A stretch of 39,665 nucleotides of DNA from Acidobacteriota bacterium (GTDB taxonomy: Bacteria; Acidobacteriota; UBA4820; DSQY01): assembly GCA_021813555.1 (NCBI GenBank), contig JAKAKG010000010.1, forward strand, positions 1 to 39,665, in the 5' to 3' direction. The translations under genes were made by a program, and so were the position numbers. Shown here in pieces: positions 1-8,437 of the stretch (positions are counted from its first letter, which is position 1; each line of letters opens with the position of its first letter). The notes under the pieces are model-generated. The model saw nothing but the letters and a program-made list of their open reading frames with translations, did no database searches and was not told the DNA's origin.

Positions 1-486
1 TGGGCACGGGTGGCCACCTACTCGCGGTCGGGCCAGGCGCGCGAGTGCCTGGCCTCGGCCCGGCACGCCGGGCTCCAGGGCGTCCTTCTCTCCGAGGCGC
101 GCCCCTCGGGCGAAGGAGTCATCCTGGCGAAGGAACTCAGAGGCGAGGGCCTGGAAGTGATCCTCACGGCCGATGCGGCCCTGCCGTCGCTCCTGGGCAA
201 GGTTCAGGCCGTGGTCGTGGGGGCCGATGCGTGCTTCGAGGAAGACTTCGCCAACAAGGTGGGCACGGCGGCCATCCTTCGCGAGGCCAGAGCCGCGGGT
301 CTGCCTGCCGTTGTCCTCACGGTTCCGGAGAAATCCCTGTTCGGTGAAGGGGCGCGCGCGTGGCGAAACCGCTCGCTACCAGCCCCGCCCAGACTCGGCA
401 AACTTCCCAAAGGCGTGGCCTGGGCCGGAGACCTCTTCGAGACGGTCCCCTGGACGCTGGCCACCCATCCCATCGGGCGGGCATAG
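1..486 (+). CDS. eIF-2B alpha/beta/delta-like protein, 3' part
   Basis: C-terminal part of a protein of the eIF-2B / methylthioribose-1-phosphate isomerase / ribose-1,5-bisphosphate isomerase superfamily. The frame is open from the first base, so the true start lies outside the window; the GTG at 10 falls within the conserved TYSRSG stretch and is unlikely to be the start. Family hallmarks are TYSRSG near residue 6 and a GADACFEEDFANKVGT segment, which carries the Asp and the Asn-Lys-x-Gly-Thr typical of the sugar-phosphate site. Bacterial members are sugar-phosphate isomerases or uncharacterised relatives, not translation factors. The exact substrate cannot be read from this fragment. The stop is TAG at 484-486. 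Confidence 0.75.
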   Translation, partial: WARVATYSRSGQARECLASARHAGLQGVLLSEARPSGEGVILAKELRGEGLEVILTADAALPSLLGKVQAVVVGADACFEEDFANKVGTAAILREARAAGLPAVVLTVPEKSLFGEGARAWRNRSLPAPPRLGKLPKGVAWAGDLFETVPWTLATHPIGRA

Positions 487-613
487 CAGGCCCTCGGATC
501 TTCCATGTGGTGGCTTCGCCCTCCCAAGGCCAAGCCTCTCTTGAGGTCAAGATGACGCTGGGGCGGAGTTCGGAGGGTCCGGTTCCGTGGTGCGAGGACC
601 CGGCTCCTGCCGC

Positions 614-1222
614 CTATTTCTGTTTCACGGCTTCCAGATCGATGGTGATCTCCACGTCGTCGCCCACGAGAGTACCGCCCTGGTCCAGGATCTTGTTCCA
701 GGTAATGCCGTAATCCTTCCGGTCCAAGGTCGTGGTTACCGAGAAGCCCGCCCGCTCGTTGCCCCACGGATCCTTGGCCAGGCCGGAGAAGGTCACGGGC
801 AGGGTGAGTTCCTTGGTGACTCCGTGCATGCTGAAGGTACCCGTCACGTCGTACTTGTCCCCGCCTTTGGGTACGATCTTGGTGCTCTTGAAAGTGATTT
901 CGGGGTATTTCTCTACATCGAAAAAGTTGGGAGATTTGAGGTCCGCGTCGCGCTGTGCGTTTTGCGTGTCGATGGAGGCGCTCTTGATCGTAAAGGTGAC
1001 AGAGGCGGCGGCGGGGTTCTTCGGATCACCCGTGATGGTGCCCGTGAAGTCCTTGAAGTCGCCGCTGACTTTGGAAATGAGGTGGCGGATCCTGAAAGCG
1101 ACGTGGGAATGGACGGGGTCCACCTTGAAGGTGGCGGGAGGTTCAGCGGCGAGAATGCCTATACCCAATAGAACCATGGCGCTTGAAATCAGCGCGAATC
1201 TGCGACGGGATCTTCCAACCAT
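614..1222 (-). CDS. YceI-family periplasmic lipid-binding protein
   Basis: A 202-aa YceI-like protein. The family forms a lipocalin-like beta barrel that binds polyisoprenoid or other lipophilic ligands in the periplasm. An N-terminal signal peptide (basic MVGRSRRRF followed by a hydrophobic stretch to about residue 26, LAAEP) precedes family motifs: KVDPVHSHVAFRIRHL, the D-K-SP-FFDVEKYPEITF segment, and GTFSMHGVTKEL. I chose the ATG at 1222 because AGGAGG lies just upstream; an in-frame ATG at 1264 has no comparable site and would put 14 extra residues before the signal peptide. It is divergent from the Spy/CpxP-like gene, with about 217 bp between the two starts, which suggests a shared envelope-related control region. 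The specific ligand is unknown. Confidence 0.9.
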   Translation of the reverse strand: MVGRSRRRFALISSAMVLLGIGILAAEPPATFKVDPVHSHVAFRIRHLISKVSGDFKDFTGTITGDPKNPAAASVTFTIKSASIDTQNAQRDADLKSPNFFDVEKYPEITFKSTKIVPKGGDKYDVTGTFSMHGVTKELTLPVTFSGLAKDPWGNERAGFSVTTTLDRKDYGITWNKILDQGGTLVGDDVEITIDLEAVKQK

Positions 1223-1439
1223 GCCTTCCTCCTGCGTAGGGGGTGTCTGCCTGTCATGGCCCACGACTGGGCGGGCGCCCTCGCCCGTCCTTTGCCCTCT
1301 AAACGGCAGAAGGCGCTCCTTTCATTCCGGCGAAAGGGCGAATCCATGCTTGCCGAGCGCCGTCCGCGCTCCGTTCGCGTCCCTCGCTAAACTTCCGGCG
1401 TGCCACACCGGTCTATGGAGCCTTGTATGGAGGTTCACC

Positions 1440-2048
1440 ATGAAACGAGTTTGGATCGCCGGAATCGCCGCAAGCCTCCTGGCCATCGGGTTCGCCGTGA
1501 TGGCCATGGATCCCTTCCAGAATCCCAAGGTCGTGCAGGCACTGGGGCTCACATCGGAGCAGCAGCAGAGTCTCGAGGCCCTTCGGTTCCAGCAGCAGAA
1601 GGAGATGATCAACCTTCGCAGGGACATGGCCCTCAAGCGCTTGGACCTGGAACAGGAGATGGACAAGGCCGCCCCGGACCGCCAGGTGGTGGACCGCCTG
1701 CTGGACGAGCAGGGCGCGCTCCGCTCCAAGATGATGAAAGCCCGGGTCAACCACCTCCTGGACGTAAGAAAGGTCCTCACACCGGAGCAGTGGGCCAAGG
1801 CCAAGGCTCATTTCCAGGCCATGCGCGCCAATGGAATGGGCGGCCGGCTCGGACGCGGGGGCCAGGGCCGCGGCTTCCTCCGGGGCGGCGGCCAAGGCAC
1901 GGGCCCGGGCTGCGGCATGGGCCAGGGCATGAGGCGCGGTGGCGGCCCGGGTTCGGGCCGGCCAGCGGGTCCTCCCGCTCAGGGTGGTCCTGGATTTGGT
2001 CCAGGCGCCGGCGCCGGTGCTCCGGGACCCGCTGAACCGGGTTCCTGA
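1440..2048 (+). CDS. Spy/CpxP/ZraP-like periplasmic protein with Gly-rich tail
   Basis: A 202-aa exported protein. A signal peptide covers about residues 1-22, followed by a helical region with two LTxxQ-type motifs (LTSEQQQ near residue 37 and LTPEQWAK near 117), the signature of the Spy/CpxP/ZraP periplasmic chaperone or metal-sensing family. From about residue 130 the chain is almost entirely Gly, Pro, Arg and Ala in GRG/GxG runs with no predicted fold. The start is the ATG at 1440, with GGAGG upstream; longer in-frame extensions run through the divergent intergenic region and are rejected. In relatives these proteins counter envelope stress or bind metal. The low-complexity tail is longer than in typical Spy proteins. 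Whether it binds metal is not evident. Confidence 0.8.
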   Translation: MKRVWIAGIAASLLAIGFAVMAMDPFQNPKVVQALGLTSEQQQSLEALRFQQQKEMINLRRDMALKRLDLEQEMDKAAPDRQVVDRLLDEQGALRSKMMKARVNHLLDVRKVLTPEQWAKAKAHFQAMRANGMGGRLGRGGQGRGFLRGGGQGTGPGCGMGQGMRRGGGPGSGRPAGPPAQGGPGFGPGAGAGAPGPAEPGS

Positions 2049-2084
2049 ACTTTACACCCTCTCACACTCCTTCTTTTCTCCACA

Positions 2085-2104
2085 GGGCGGGCTTCGGCCC
2101 GCCC
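2085..2104 (+). terminator. hairpin downstream of Spy-like gene
   Basis: Perfect 8-bp stem GGGCGGGC/GCCCGCCC closed by a C(TTCG)G tetraloop, 37 bp after the stop at 2048. No T-run follows, so it may be a 3'-end stabiliser or a weak terminator. Confidence 0.45.
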
Positions 2105-2112
2105 TTCGGCGT

Positions 2113-2243
2113 TAGCAGGCTGCTGAGGAACTCGCGTGGGCCGCGTTGCCAGCGCCACGGGCCCGCCTGCCGTGTTGCCGCTCCTAGACGATGTGCAAGG
2201 CATCGACGGCGTCGCGGCGCCTTGCATCCGGGCCCGTGGCGCT
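2113..2243. repeat. dispersed intergenic repeat, copy 1 (flippable core)
   Basis: About 131 bp. It begins with TAGCAGGCTGCTGA and a conserved left flank (2113-2150). Then come left arm AGCGCCACGGGCCCG (2151-2165), a 63-bp core (2166-2228) and right arm CGGGCCCGTGGCGCT (2229-2243). The two 15-bp arms are perfect inverted repeats. Copy 2 lies at 39413-39542. The left flanks agree in direct orientation (49 of 53 bases including the arm), but the core is inverted relative to copy 2, with a single mismatch. Inside the core a further inverted pair, TGCAAGGC/GCCTTGCA, can form a nested hairpin. No ORF is supported here. Confidence 0.9.
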
Positions 2244-2411
2244 TAACCCTCACTGCGCGGCTCCCTCGGAAGCCGGGCGATTTTTCTGGTATCCTTTCCC
2301 TTTAGACGACGAGGCGGCCCATTCGCGAAGAACTTTTTACTCCGCGTCCCCGTATGACCTCTCTCCGCGGAGCGTGTTCGTGCGCCCGCGGTCCCAGGGA
2401 AAGGAGCTTTC

Positions 2412-4352
2412 ATGATCCGACACGGTATAACCTTCTCTCTCGTGGTGGCGGTGATGGCCCTCGCGCCCGCCGTTGAGCGCCCGTTCTCCGCAACGGAGCG
2501 CTCCCAGGTTCCGGAGCGTCTGACCTGGAACCTGGCGGACCTCTACCCCTCTGACGCGGCTTGGACCGAGGCCAAGGACGCCTTTCAAAAGCGCCTGCCG
2601 GAGATGGCGCCCTACAAGGGCCACCTGGGCGATTCGCCGCAAAGCCTTTACGCCGGCCTCTCCACCATGATGAGCATGGACAAGGACCTGTCCCGGCTCA
2701 TGTCCTACGCCAGCCAGCTGGCCGATCAGGACACCAAGGTGTCGAAGAGCCAGGAGATGCTCCAAGGCATCGAGCAAGTGGCCGCCTCTTTCGGTGCCGC
2801 CGTGGCCTTCGTGCGCCCCGAGATCCTGAGCATGGACCCGGCCAAGGTGGACCAATTCGTGGCCGCCGAGCCCAAGCTGAAGGACTACAAGCCTTACCTG
2901 GACAACATCCTGCGCATGAAAGCCCATACCCTGAACGCGGAGGGTGAGAAGCTCGTGGCCCAGGCCAACGGCCAGATGGGCGGCTCCGCCGAATCCATCT
3001 ACAGCATCTTCACCAACGCCGACCTTCCCTATTCGAAGGACGTGAAACTCTCCACGGGCGAGACCATTCCCCTGCTGGACGCGGCCGCCTATACCAAATA
3101 TCGTGCCTCGAACAACCGCGCGGACCGGGACGAAGTTTTCAAGGCGTTCTGGACCCGGTACAACGACTTCCACCGCACCCTGGGCACGTCCCTCTACTCC
3201 CAGGTGAAGGCCCACATCTTCAACAAGGAAGCCCGGCACTACGATTCGTGTCTCCAGGCGGCGCTGGACCGGAATAACATTCCCGTAGAGGTGTACACGC
3301 AGCTCATCAGCGACGTCCACGCCAACCTGCCCACCCTGTACCGGTATCTCAAGCTCCGCCAGCGCATGATGGGCGTGGACCAGCTCCGCTACGAGGACCT
3401 CTACGCTTCCATCGTGAAGGACGTGGACCTCCACTACACGCCCGAGCAGGCCATGGACCTGACCCTCAAGGCCTGTGCCCCCCTGGGCAAGACGTACGTG
3501 GACGACCTGAAGAAGGGTTATGACAGCCGCTGGGTGGACTTCATGCCCTCCACGGGCAAGAAGTCGGGCGCCTACAGCAACGGCGCCGCCTACGACGTGC
3601 ATCCCTACCAGCTCTTGAACTTCATGGGCGGATACGACGACGTCTCCACCCTCGCCCACGAGTCGGGCCACTCCATGCACAGCTATCTCTCCAACACCCA
3701 CCAGCCCTACGTCACGGCGGACTACTCCATCTTCGTGGCGGAAGTGGCCTCCACGTGCAACGAGAACCTCCTCCTCCACTACATGCTCAAGAACGAAGCC
3801 AAGGACGACGCCACGCGCCTCTACCTCCTGGGCAGCTACCTGGATGGCCTTCGCCAGACCCTCTTCCGCCAGACCCTCTTCGCCGAATTCGAGATGAAGA
3901 TCCATCAGATGGCTGAGAAGGGTGAGACCCTCACGGGCGACAACCTCAGCAAGCTCTACCTGAGCCTCCTCAAGGAGTACTACGGGGACGCCCAGGGCGT
4001 GTGCAAGGTGGACGACCTTTACGGCGTGGAGTGGGCCTATATCCCCCACTTCTACTACAATTTCTACGTGTACCAGTACGCCACGAGCCTTGTGGCTTCC
4101 ACATCCATCGCCAACATGATCCGAGAGGGAGAGGCGGCCAAGCCGCCCAGCATGAAGGCCCGCGATGCCTATATCACCATGCTCTCCAGCGGATCCTCCA
4201 AGTACCCCATCGACCTGCTCAAGGGCGCAGGAGTGGACATGACTACGAGCGCCCCCTTCAGCGCCGCCATGAAGGAGATGAACAAGGTGATGGACGAGAT
4301 CGAAGCCATCCTCAACAAGCAGGCCGCGGCCAAAACGGCGGGGAGGAAGTAA
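2412..4352 (+). CDS. pepF: secreted M3-family oligoendopeptidase F
   Basis: A 646-aa zinc metallopeptidase of family M3 (oligoendopeptidase F type), which cleaves short peptides. The zinc site is HESGH at residues 416-420, and the third ligand is Glu444 in FVAEVAS. The N-terminal helical domain of the family precedes it, including the LTWNLADLYPS start seen in PepF proteins. Residues 1-21 (MIRHGITFSLVVAVMALAPA) look like a signal peptide, so this copy is probably exported, whereas many PepF enzymes are cytosolic. The start ATG at 2412 has AAGGAG about 6 bp upstream. A strong intrinsic terminator follows at 4403-4429, so it is probably monocistronic. Confidence 0.93.
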   Translation: MIRHGITFSLVVAVMALAPAVERPFSATERSQVPERLTWNLADLYPSDAAWTEAKDAFQKRLPEMAPYKGHLGDSPQSLYAGLSTMMSMDKDLSRLMSYASQLADQDTKVSKSQEMLQGIEQVAASFGAAVAFVRPEILSMDPAKVDQFVAAEPKLKDYKPYLDNILRMKAHTLNAEGEKLVAQANGQMGGSAESIYSIFTNADLPYSKDVKLSTGETIPLLDAAAYTKYRASNNRADRDEVFKAFWTRYNDFHRTLGTSLYSQVKAHIFNKEARHYDSCLQAALDRNNIPVEVYTQLISDVHANLPTLYRYLKLRQRMMGVDQLRYEDLYASIVKDVDLHYTPEQAMDLTLKACAPLGKTYVDDLKKGYDSRWVDFMPSTGKKSGAYSNGAAYDVHPYQLLNFMGGYDDVSTLAHESGHSMHSYLSNTHQPYVTADYSIFVAEVASTCNENLLLHYMLKNEAKDDATRLYLLGSYLDGLRQTLFRQTLFAEFEMKIHQMAEKGETLTGDNLSKLYLSLLKEYYGDAQGVCKVDDLYGVEWAYIPHFYYNFYVYQYATSLVASTSIANMIREGEAAKPPSMKARDAYITMLSSGSSKYPIDLLKGAGVDMTTSAPFSAAMKEMNKVMDEIEAILNKQAAAKTAGRK

Positions 4353-4359
4353 AGCGAAA

Positions 4360-4400
4360 CGCGAGACGCCAGACGCGAACCGCGAGACGCTAGACGCAAG
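4360..4400 (+). repeat. short imperfect tandem repeat
   Basis: Two roughly 20-bp units of the form CGCGAGACGCYAGACGCRA lie back to back between the pepF stop and its terminator. Low-complexity intergenic repeat; no function can be read from it. Confidence 0.6.
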
Positions 4401-4402
4401 GC

Positions 4403-4429
4403 GGGGCCCTCCGGGGCCCCTCTTGTTTT
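4403..4429 (+). terminator. intrinsic terminator of pepF
   Basis: 7-bp stem GGGGCCC/GGGCCCC with loop TCCG (4403-4420), followed by TCTTGTTTT. It ends pepF transcription just before phzF. Confidence 0.8.
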
Positions 4430-4456
4430 ATACTCGGCCATGCCAAGGAGGGACCC

Positions 4457-5248
4457 ATGGGCACCAGACTGATCCAGGTGGACGCCTTCACCGAGACGGC
4501 CTTCGCCGGCAATCCCGCGGCCGTGTGCCTGCTTGAGAAACCGAGGCCCGATGCGTGGATGCAGGACGTGGCGCGCGAGATGAACCTCTCCGAGACGGCC
4601 TTCGTGCTGCCGAGGGAGGACGGCTTTGCGCTGCGCTGGTTCACCCCCGCGGTGGAGGTGGACTTGTGCGGGCACGCCACCCTGGCCACCGCCCACGCCC
4701 TCTGGGAGGAGGGGATCGCTTCGCGCGATGAGGCCTTGCGGTTCCATACTCGAAGCGGGCTCCTTTTGGCCAGGAGTGAGGGAACGGGGATCGAACTGGA
4801 CTTCCCCGCCACGCCGGAGACGCCCTGCGACCTACCTCCCGGGTTGGCCGACGCCCTCGGTGCCCGGCCCGCCTACGTCGGGCAGAGCCTCTTTGATTAC
4901 CTCATTCTCATGAAGGACGCCGCAAGAGTGAGGGGCCTTCGCCCCGACATGGGCCGGCTGAGGGACCTCTCCACCCGCGGCGTTATGGTCACGGCGCTCT
5001 CGGACGATCCCCGGTTTGATTTCGTCTCCCGGTTCTTCGCGCCCGCGGCGGGGATCGACGAGGACCCCGTCACGGGCTCCGCGCACTGCTGCCTTGGCCC
5101 TTTCTGGGGGGGGCGCCTGGGCAAGGACCACATGACTGCGTTTCAAGCATCGGCCCGAGGCGGCGTGGTCCGGGTGCACCTGGAGGGCAGCCGCGTCCGG
5201 CTGGGCGGTAACGCCGTCACGGTCTTGAGAGGAGATCTCCTTGCCTGA
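4457..5248 (+). CDS. PhzF-family isomerase/epimerase-like protein
   Basis: A 263-aa protein of the PhzF phenazine-biosynthesis-like family (diaminopimelate-epimerase fold, two similar lobes). Visible signatures are VDAFTETAFAGNPAAVC at the N-terminus, the catalytic Glu46 in LSETAF, the VDLCGHATLATAHAL turn in lobe 1, and GIDEDPVTGSAHC in lobe 2. Family members isomerise small carboxylated substrates. There is no phenazine gene cluster here, so a generic metabolic role is more likely. The start ATG at 4457 has AAGGAGG a few bases upstream. It lies 97 bp before gcvT, but a strong promoter in that gap suggests separate transcription. The substrate is unknown. Confidence 0.9.
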   Translation: MGTRLIQVDAFTETAFAGNPAAVCLLEKPRPDAWMQDVAREMNLSETAFVLPREDGFALRWFTPAVEVDLCGHATLATAHALWEEGIASRDEALRFHTRSGLLLARSEGTGIELDFPATPETPCDLPPGLADALGARPAYVGQSLFDYLILMKDAARVRGLRPDMGRLRDLSTRGVMVTALSDDPRFDFVSRFFAPAAGIDEDPVTGSAHCCLGPFWGGRLGKDHMTAFQASARGGVVRVHLEGSRVRLGGNAVTVLRGDLLA

Positions 5249-5292
5249 GGCCACCCGACCAAACCCTGACCGTTCGGAGAGTTTCGAGGTGT

Positions 5293-5321
5293 TTGACCGG
5301 GCCGGGTCCCAGGCCTAAAAT
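5293..5321 (+). promoter_or_regulatory. sigma70-type promoter of the gcv operon
   Basis: -35 TTGACC (5293-5298), 17-bp spacer, -10 TAAAAT (5316-5321): 5/6 plus 5/6 matches to consensus. The predicted start near 5328 gives a leader of under 20 nt holding only the AAGGAGG ribosome site. No room remains for a glycine riboswitch. Confidence 0.65.
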
Positions 5322-5345
5322 GGGGGCTTTCAAGGAGGGGGTTCC

Positions 5346-6449
<1,104 letters not shown>

Positions 6450-6489
6450 CGGAGATCCTTGGCCAACAGCCAATAGCCGGAGGGTTACC

Positions 6490-6879
6490 ATGAATATCCC
6501 GAGCGACCTTAAGTACACCAAGAGCCACGAATGGATTCGAGTCGAAGGAAACGTAGGCACGGCGGGCATCACGGACTTCGCCCAGCAAGAATTGGGCGAC
6601 ATCGTCTTCGTGGAAGCTCCGGCGCAGGGCTCCGCCGTGGCGGCGGGCGCGCCCATGGGGAGCGTGGAAAGCGTCAAGGCGGTTTCCGAGATCAATGCCC
6701 CCGCGAGCGGTACGGTTTCCGCGGTGAACGCCGATCTGACCGACCATCCCGAGCTCCTGAACGCCGACCCCTACGGCAAGGGATGGATCCTCAAAATCAC
6801 CTTCGCCAACACCGGAGAGCTCTCGGGCCTCATGGACGCCGCGGCGTACGCGGCCTATGTGGCTGAATCGGCGCATTAA
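6490..6879 (+). CDS. gcvH: glycine cleavage H protein
   Basis: A 129-aa lipoyl carrier that shuttles the aminomethyl group between the P, T and L proteins. The lipoylated lysine is Lys63 in GSVESVKAVSEI. YTKSHEWI at the N-terminus and the NADPYGKGWILKI segment are typical. It starts 40 bp after gcvT; GGAGGG sits just upstream of the ATG. A 214-bp gap holding an inverted repeat separates it from gcvPA. No lipoate-protein ligase or dihydrolipoamide dehydrogenase (L protein) gene is present in the window. Confidence 0.96.
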   Translation: MNIPSDLKYTKSHEWIRVEGNVGTAGITDFAQQELGDIVFVEAPAQGSAVAAGAPMGSVESVKAVSEINAPASGTVSAVNADLTDHPELLNADPYGKGWILKITFANTGELSGLMDAAAYAAYVAESAH

Positions 6880-6920
6880 CTACTCTCACCTCGGAGCACG
6901 CGGTCGAAGGGGAAACCATC

Positions 6921-7028
6921 TCACCGCGAAGACGCAAAGAGCGCCAAGAAAGGAATGCGTTCGGATTGAACCGCCATGGGGGACCCTTGCTTACGGTTTT
7001 CTTTGTCCCCTTTGCGTCTTTGCGGTGA
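6921..7028. repeat. inverted repeat in gcvH-gcvPA gap
   Basis: The left arm near 6921-6952 begins TCACCGCGAAGACGCAAAG; the right arm near 6994-7028 ends TTTGCGTCTTTGCGGTGA. They are imperfect inverted repeats of about 33 bp separated by about 42 bp. Sequences of this TTTGCGTCTTTGCGGTGA type are a known dispersed intergenic repeat in many bacteria. It could fold into a long hairpin inside the gcv transcript. Confidence 0.75.
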
Positions 7029-7093
7029 ATTTGTTTCTTGACCTTCTGGATTTCTCCGCGGTCCGTGGTGAATAGTCTTTAGGGAGAACCCCC

Positions 7094-8437
7094 ATGCGAT
7101 ACCTTCCCGCGAGCGAGGAGGATATTCGGCAGATGCTGGGCGCCATCGGCGCGGAGCGCGTGTCGGACCTCTTCGCCTCCATCCCCGAGGATCTGCGCCT
7201 GAAAGGGCCGCTGGACCTGCCCGAAGCGGTGGCCGAGCCAGTCCTGCGCGAGCGCTTCGTGACGCGCTCCATCCGGAACAGCTCCCCCACCTGCCGGCCG
7301 TGCTTTTTGGGCGCGGGTGCCTATGACCACTACGCTCCCGCTCCCATCGACCAGCTCCTCATGCGGGCCGAGTTTTACACGGCCTACACGCCGTACCAGC
7401 CCGAAATGGCCCAGGGCACATTGCAGGCCATTTTCGAGTTTCAGACCATGATGGCGGACCTGACGGGGATGGACGTGTCCAACGCCTCCCTCTACGACGG
7501 CGCCTCCTCCGTGGCCGAGGCGGCCCTCATGGCCCACCGCATCCACAGGGGCAGCACGGTTCTGGTGGCTCGCTCCGTGCACCCGGCCTACCGGGAGGTC
7601 CTCCGCACCTACACCAAGCATCTCGGGTTCACCATCGCGGAGGTGCCTTACGGAGCCGACGGCCGCCTGGACTTGGCGGCCCTGAAGGGGGCCCTGAATC
7701 CCGACGTCTGCCTGGTCCTCGCGGGGCAGCCCAACTTCTTCGGCGTGGTGGAGGACCTCAAAGCCGTTGCGGGCGCGCTGGAGGGGGACAAGAAGCCCCT
7801 GCTCGGCGCCGTGGTAGCGGAGGCCCTCTCCCTGGCCCTCATCGAGCCCCCGGGCGCCTGCGGCGCCGACATGGTGTGCGGCGAGGCCCGGTCCTTCGGT
7901 TTGCCTCTGGGCTACGGCGGCCCCTACCTTGGATTCATCTCCACTCGGCAGGCCCACATGCGCCAGCTCCCCGGCCGTATCGTGGGCGAGACCGTGGACG
8001 CGGACAACCGGCGCGGCTTCGTGCTGACCCTCACCACCCGGGAGCAGCACATCCGGCGAGAGAAGGCCACCTCCAACATTTGCAGCAACGAAGGCCTCTG
8101 CATGCTCGCCGCCACCATCTACCTCGCCAGCATGGGCCGCAAGGGGCTCCGTGACCTGGCCCTCCAGAACCTGAGCAAGGCCGAATACCTGAAGGCGGCC
8201 CTTAGGGCCAAAGGGATTCAGCCCCTCTTCGGTGCCCCGACCTTCAACGAGTTCGCCGTCAGAGTGCCCTCGGCTGAGAAGGCCACGGACGCGGCCTACA
8301 AGGCGGACCTCCTGGGGGGCTACGACCTGGGCAGGGAGTATCCCGAGCTGGAGGGAGGCTATCTCCTGTGCGCCACGGAACGGGTTTCCAAGCTTGCCTG
8401 CGACCGCTTGGCGGCACTTTTGGGAGGACTCTCATGA
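7094..8437 (+). CDS. gcvPA: glycine dehydrogenase (decarboxylating) subunit 1
   Basis: A 447-aa N-terminal half of the P protein in its two-subunit form. Together with GcvPB it forms the PLP enzyme that decarboxylates glycine. It matches the family from RYLPASEEDIRQML onward: FLGAGAYDHYAPAPIDQLL, TAYTPYQPEMAQGTLQAIFEFQ, SLYDGASSVAEAALMA, and the late REQHIRREKATSNICSNE segment. This subunit lacks the PLP lysine, as expected. The start ATG at 7094 has a weak AGGGAG upstream. Its stop overlaps the gcvPB start (ATGA at 8434-8437), which implies translational coupling of the two subunits. Confidence 0.96.
   Translation: MRYLPASEEDIRQMLGAIGAERVSDLFASIPEDLRLKGPLDLPEAVAEPVLRERFVTRSIRNSSPTCRPCFLGAGAYDHYAPAPIDQLLMRAEFYTAYTPYQPEMAQGTLQAIFEFQTMMADLTGMDVSNASLYDGASSVAEAALMAHRIHRGSTVLVARSVHPAYREVLRTYTKHLGFTIAEVPYGADGRLDLAALKGALNPDVCLVLAGQPNFFGVVEDLKAVAGALEGDKKPLLGAVVAEALSLALIEPPGACGADMVCGEARSFGLPLGYGGPYLGFISTRQAHMRQLPGRIVGETVDADNRRGFVLTLTTREQHIRREKATSNICSNEGLCMLAATIYLASMGRKGLRDLALQNLSKAEYLKAALRAKGIQPLFGAPTFNEFAVRVPSAEKATDAAYKADLLGGYDLGREYPELEGGYLLCATERVSKLACDRLAALLGGLS

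Noticed and set aside
1381-1405. Sigma54 promoter on the minus strand upstream of yceI (TGGCACGCCGG)
   Set aside because: The -24 half matches but no GC follows at the required 10-bp spacing.
2337-4049. 570-codon minus-strand frame across pepF
   Set aside because: Low-complexity Val/Gly/His-rich shadow of the M3 peptidase gene.
5249-5345. Glycine riboswitch upstream of gcvT
   Set aside because: The gap is only 97 bp, carries a strong promoter, and leaves a leader of under 20 nt; no glycine aptamer motifs are seen.
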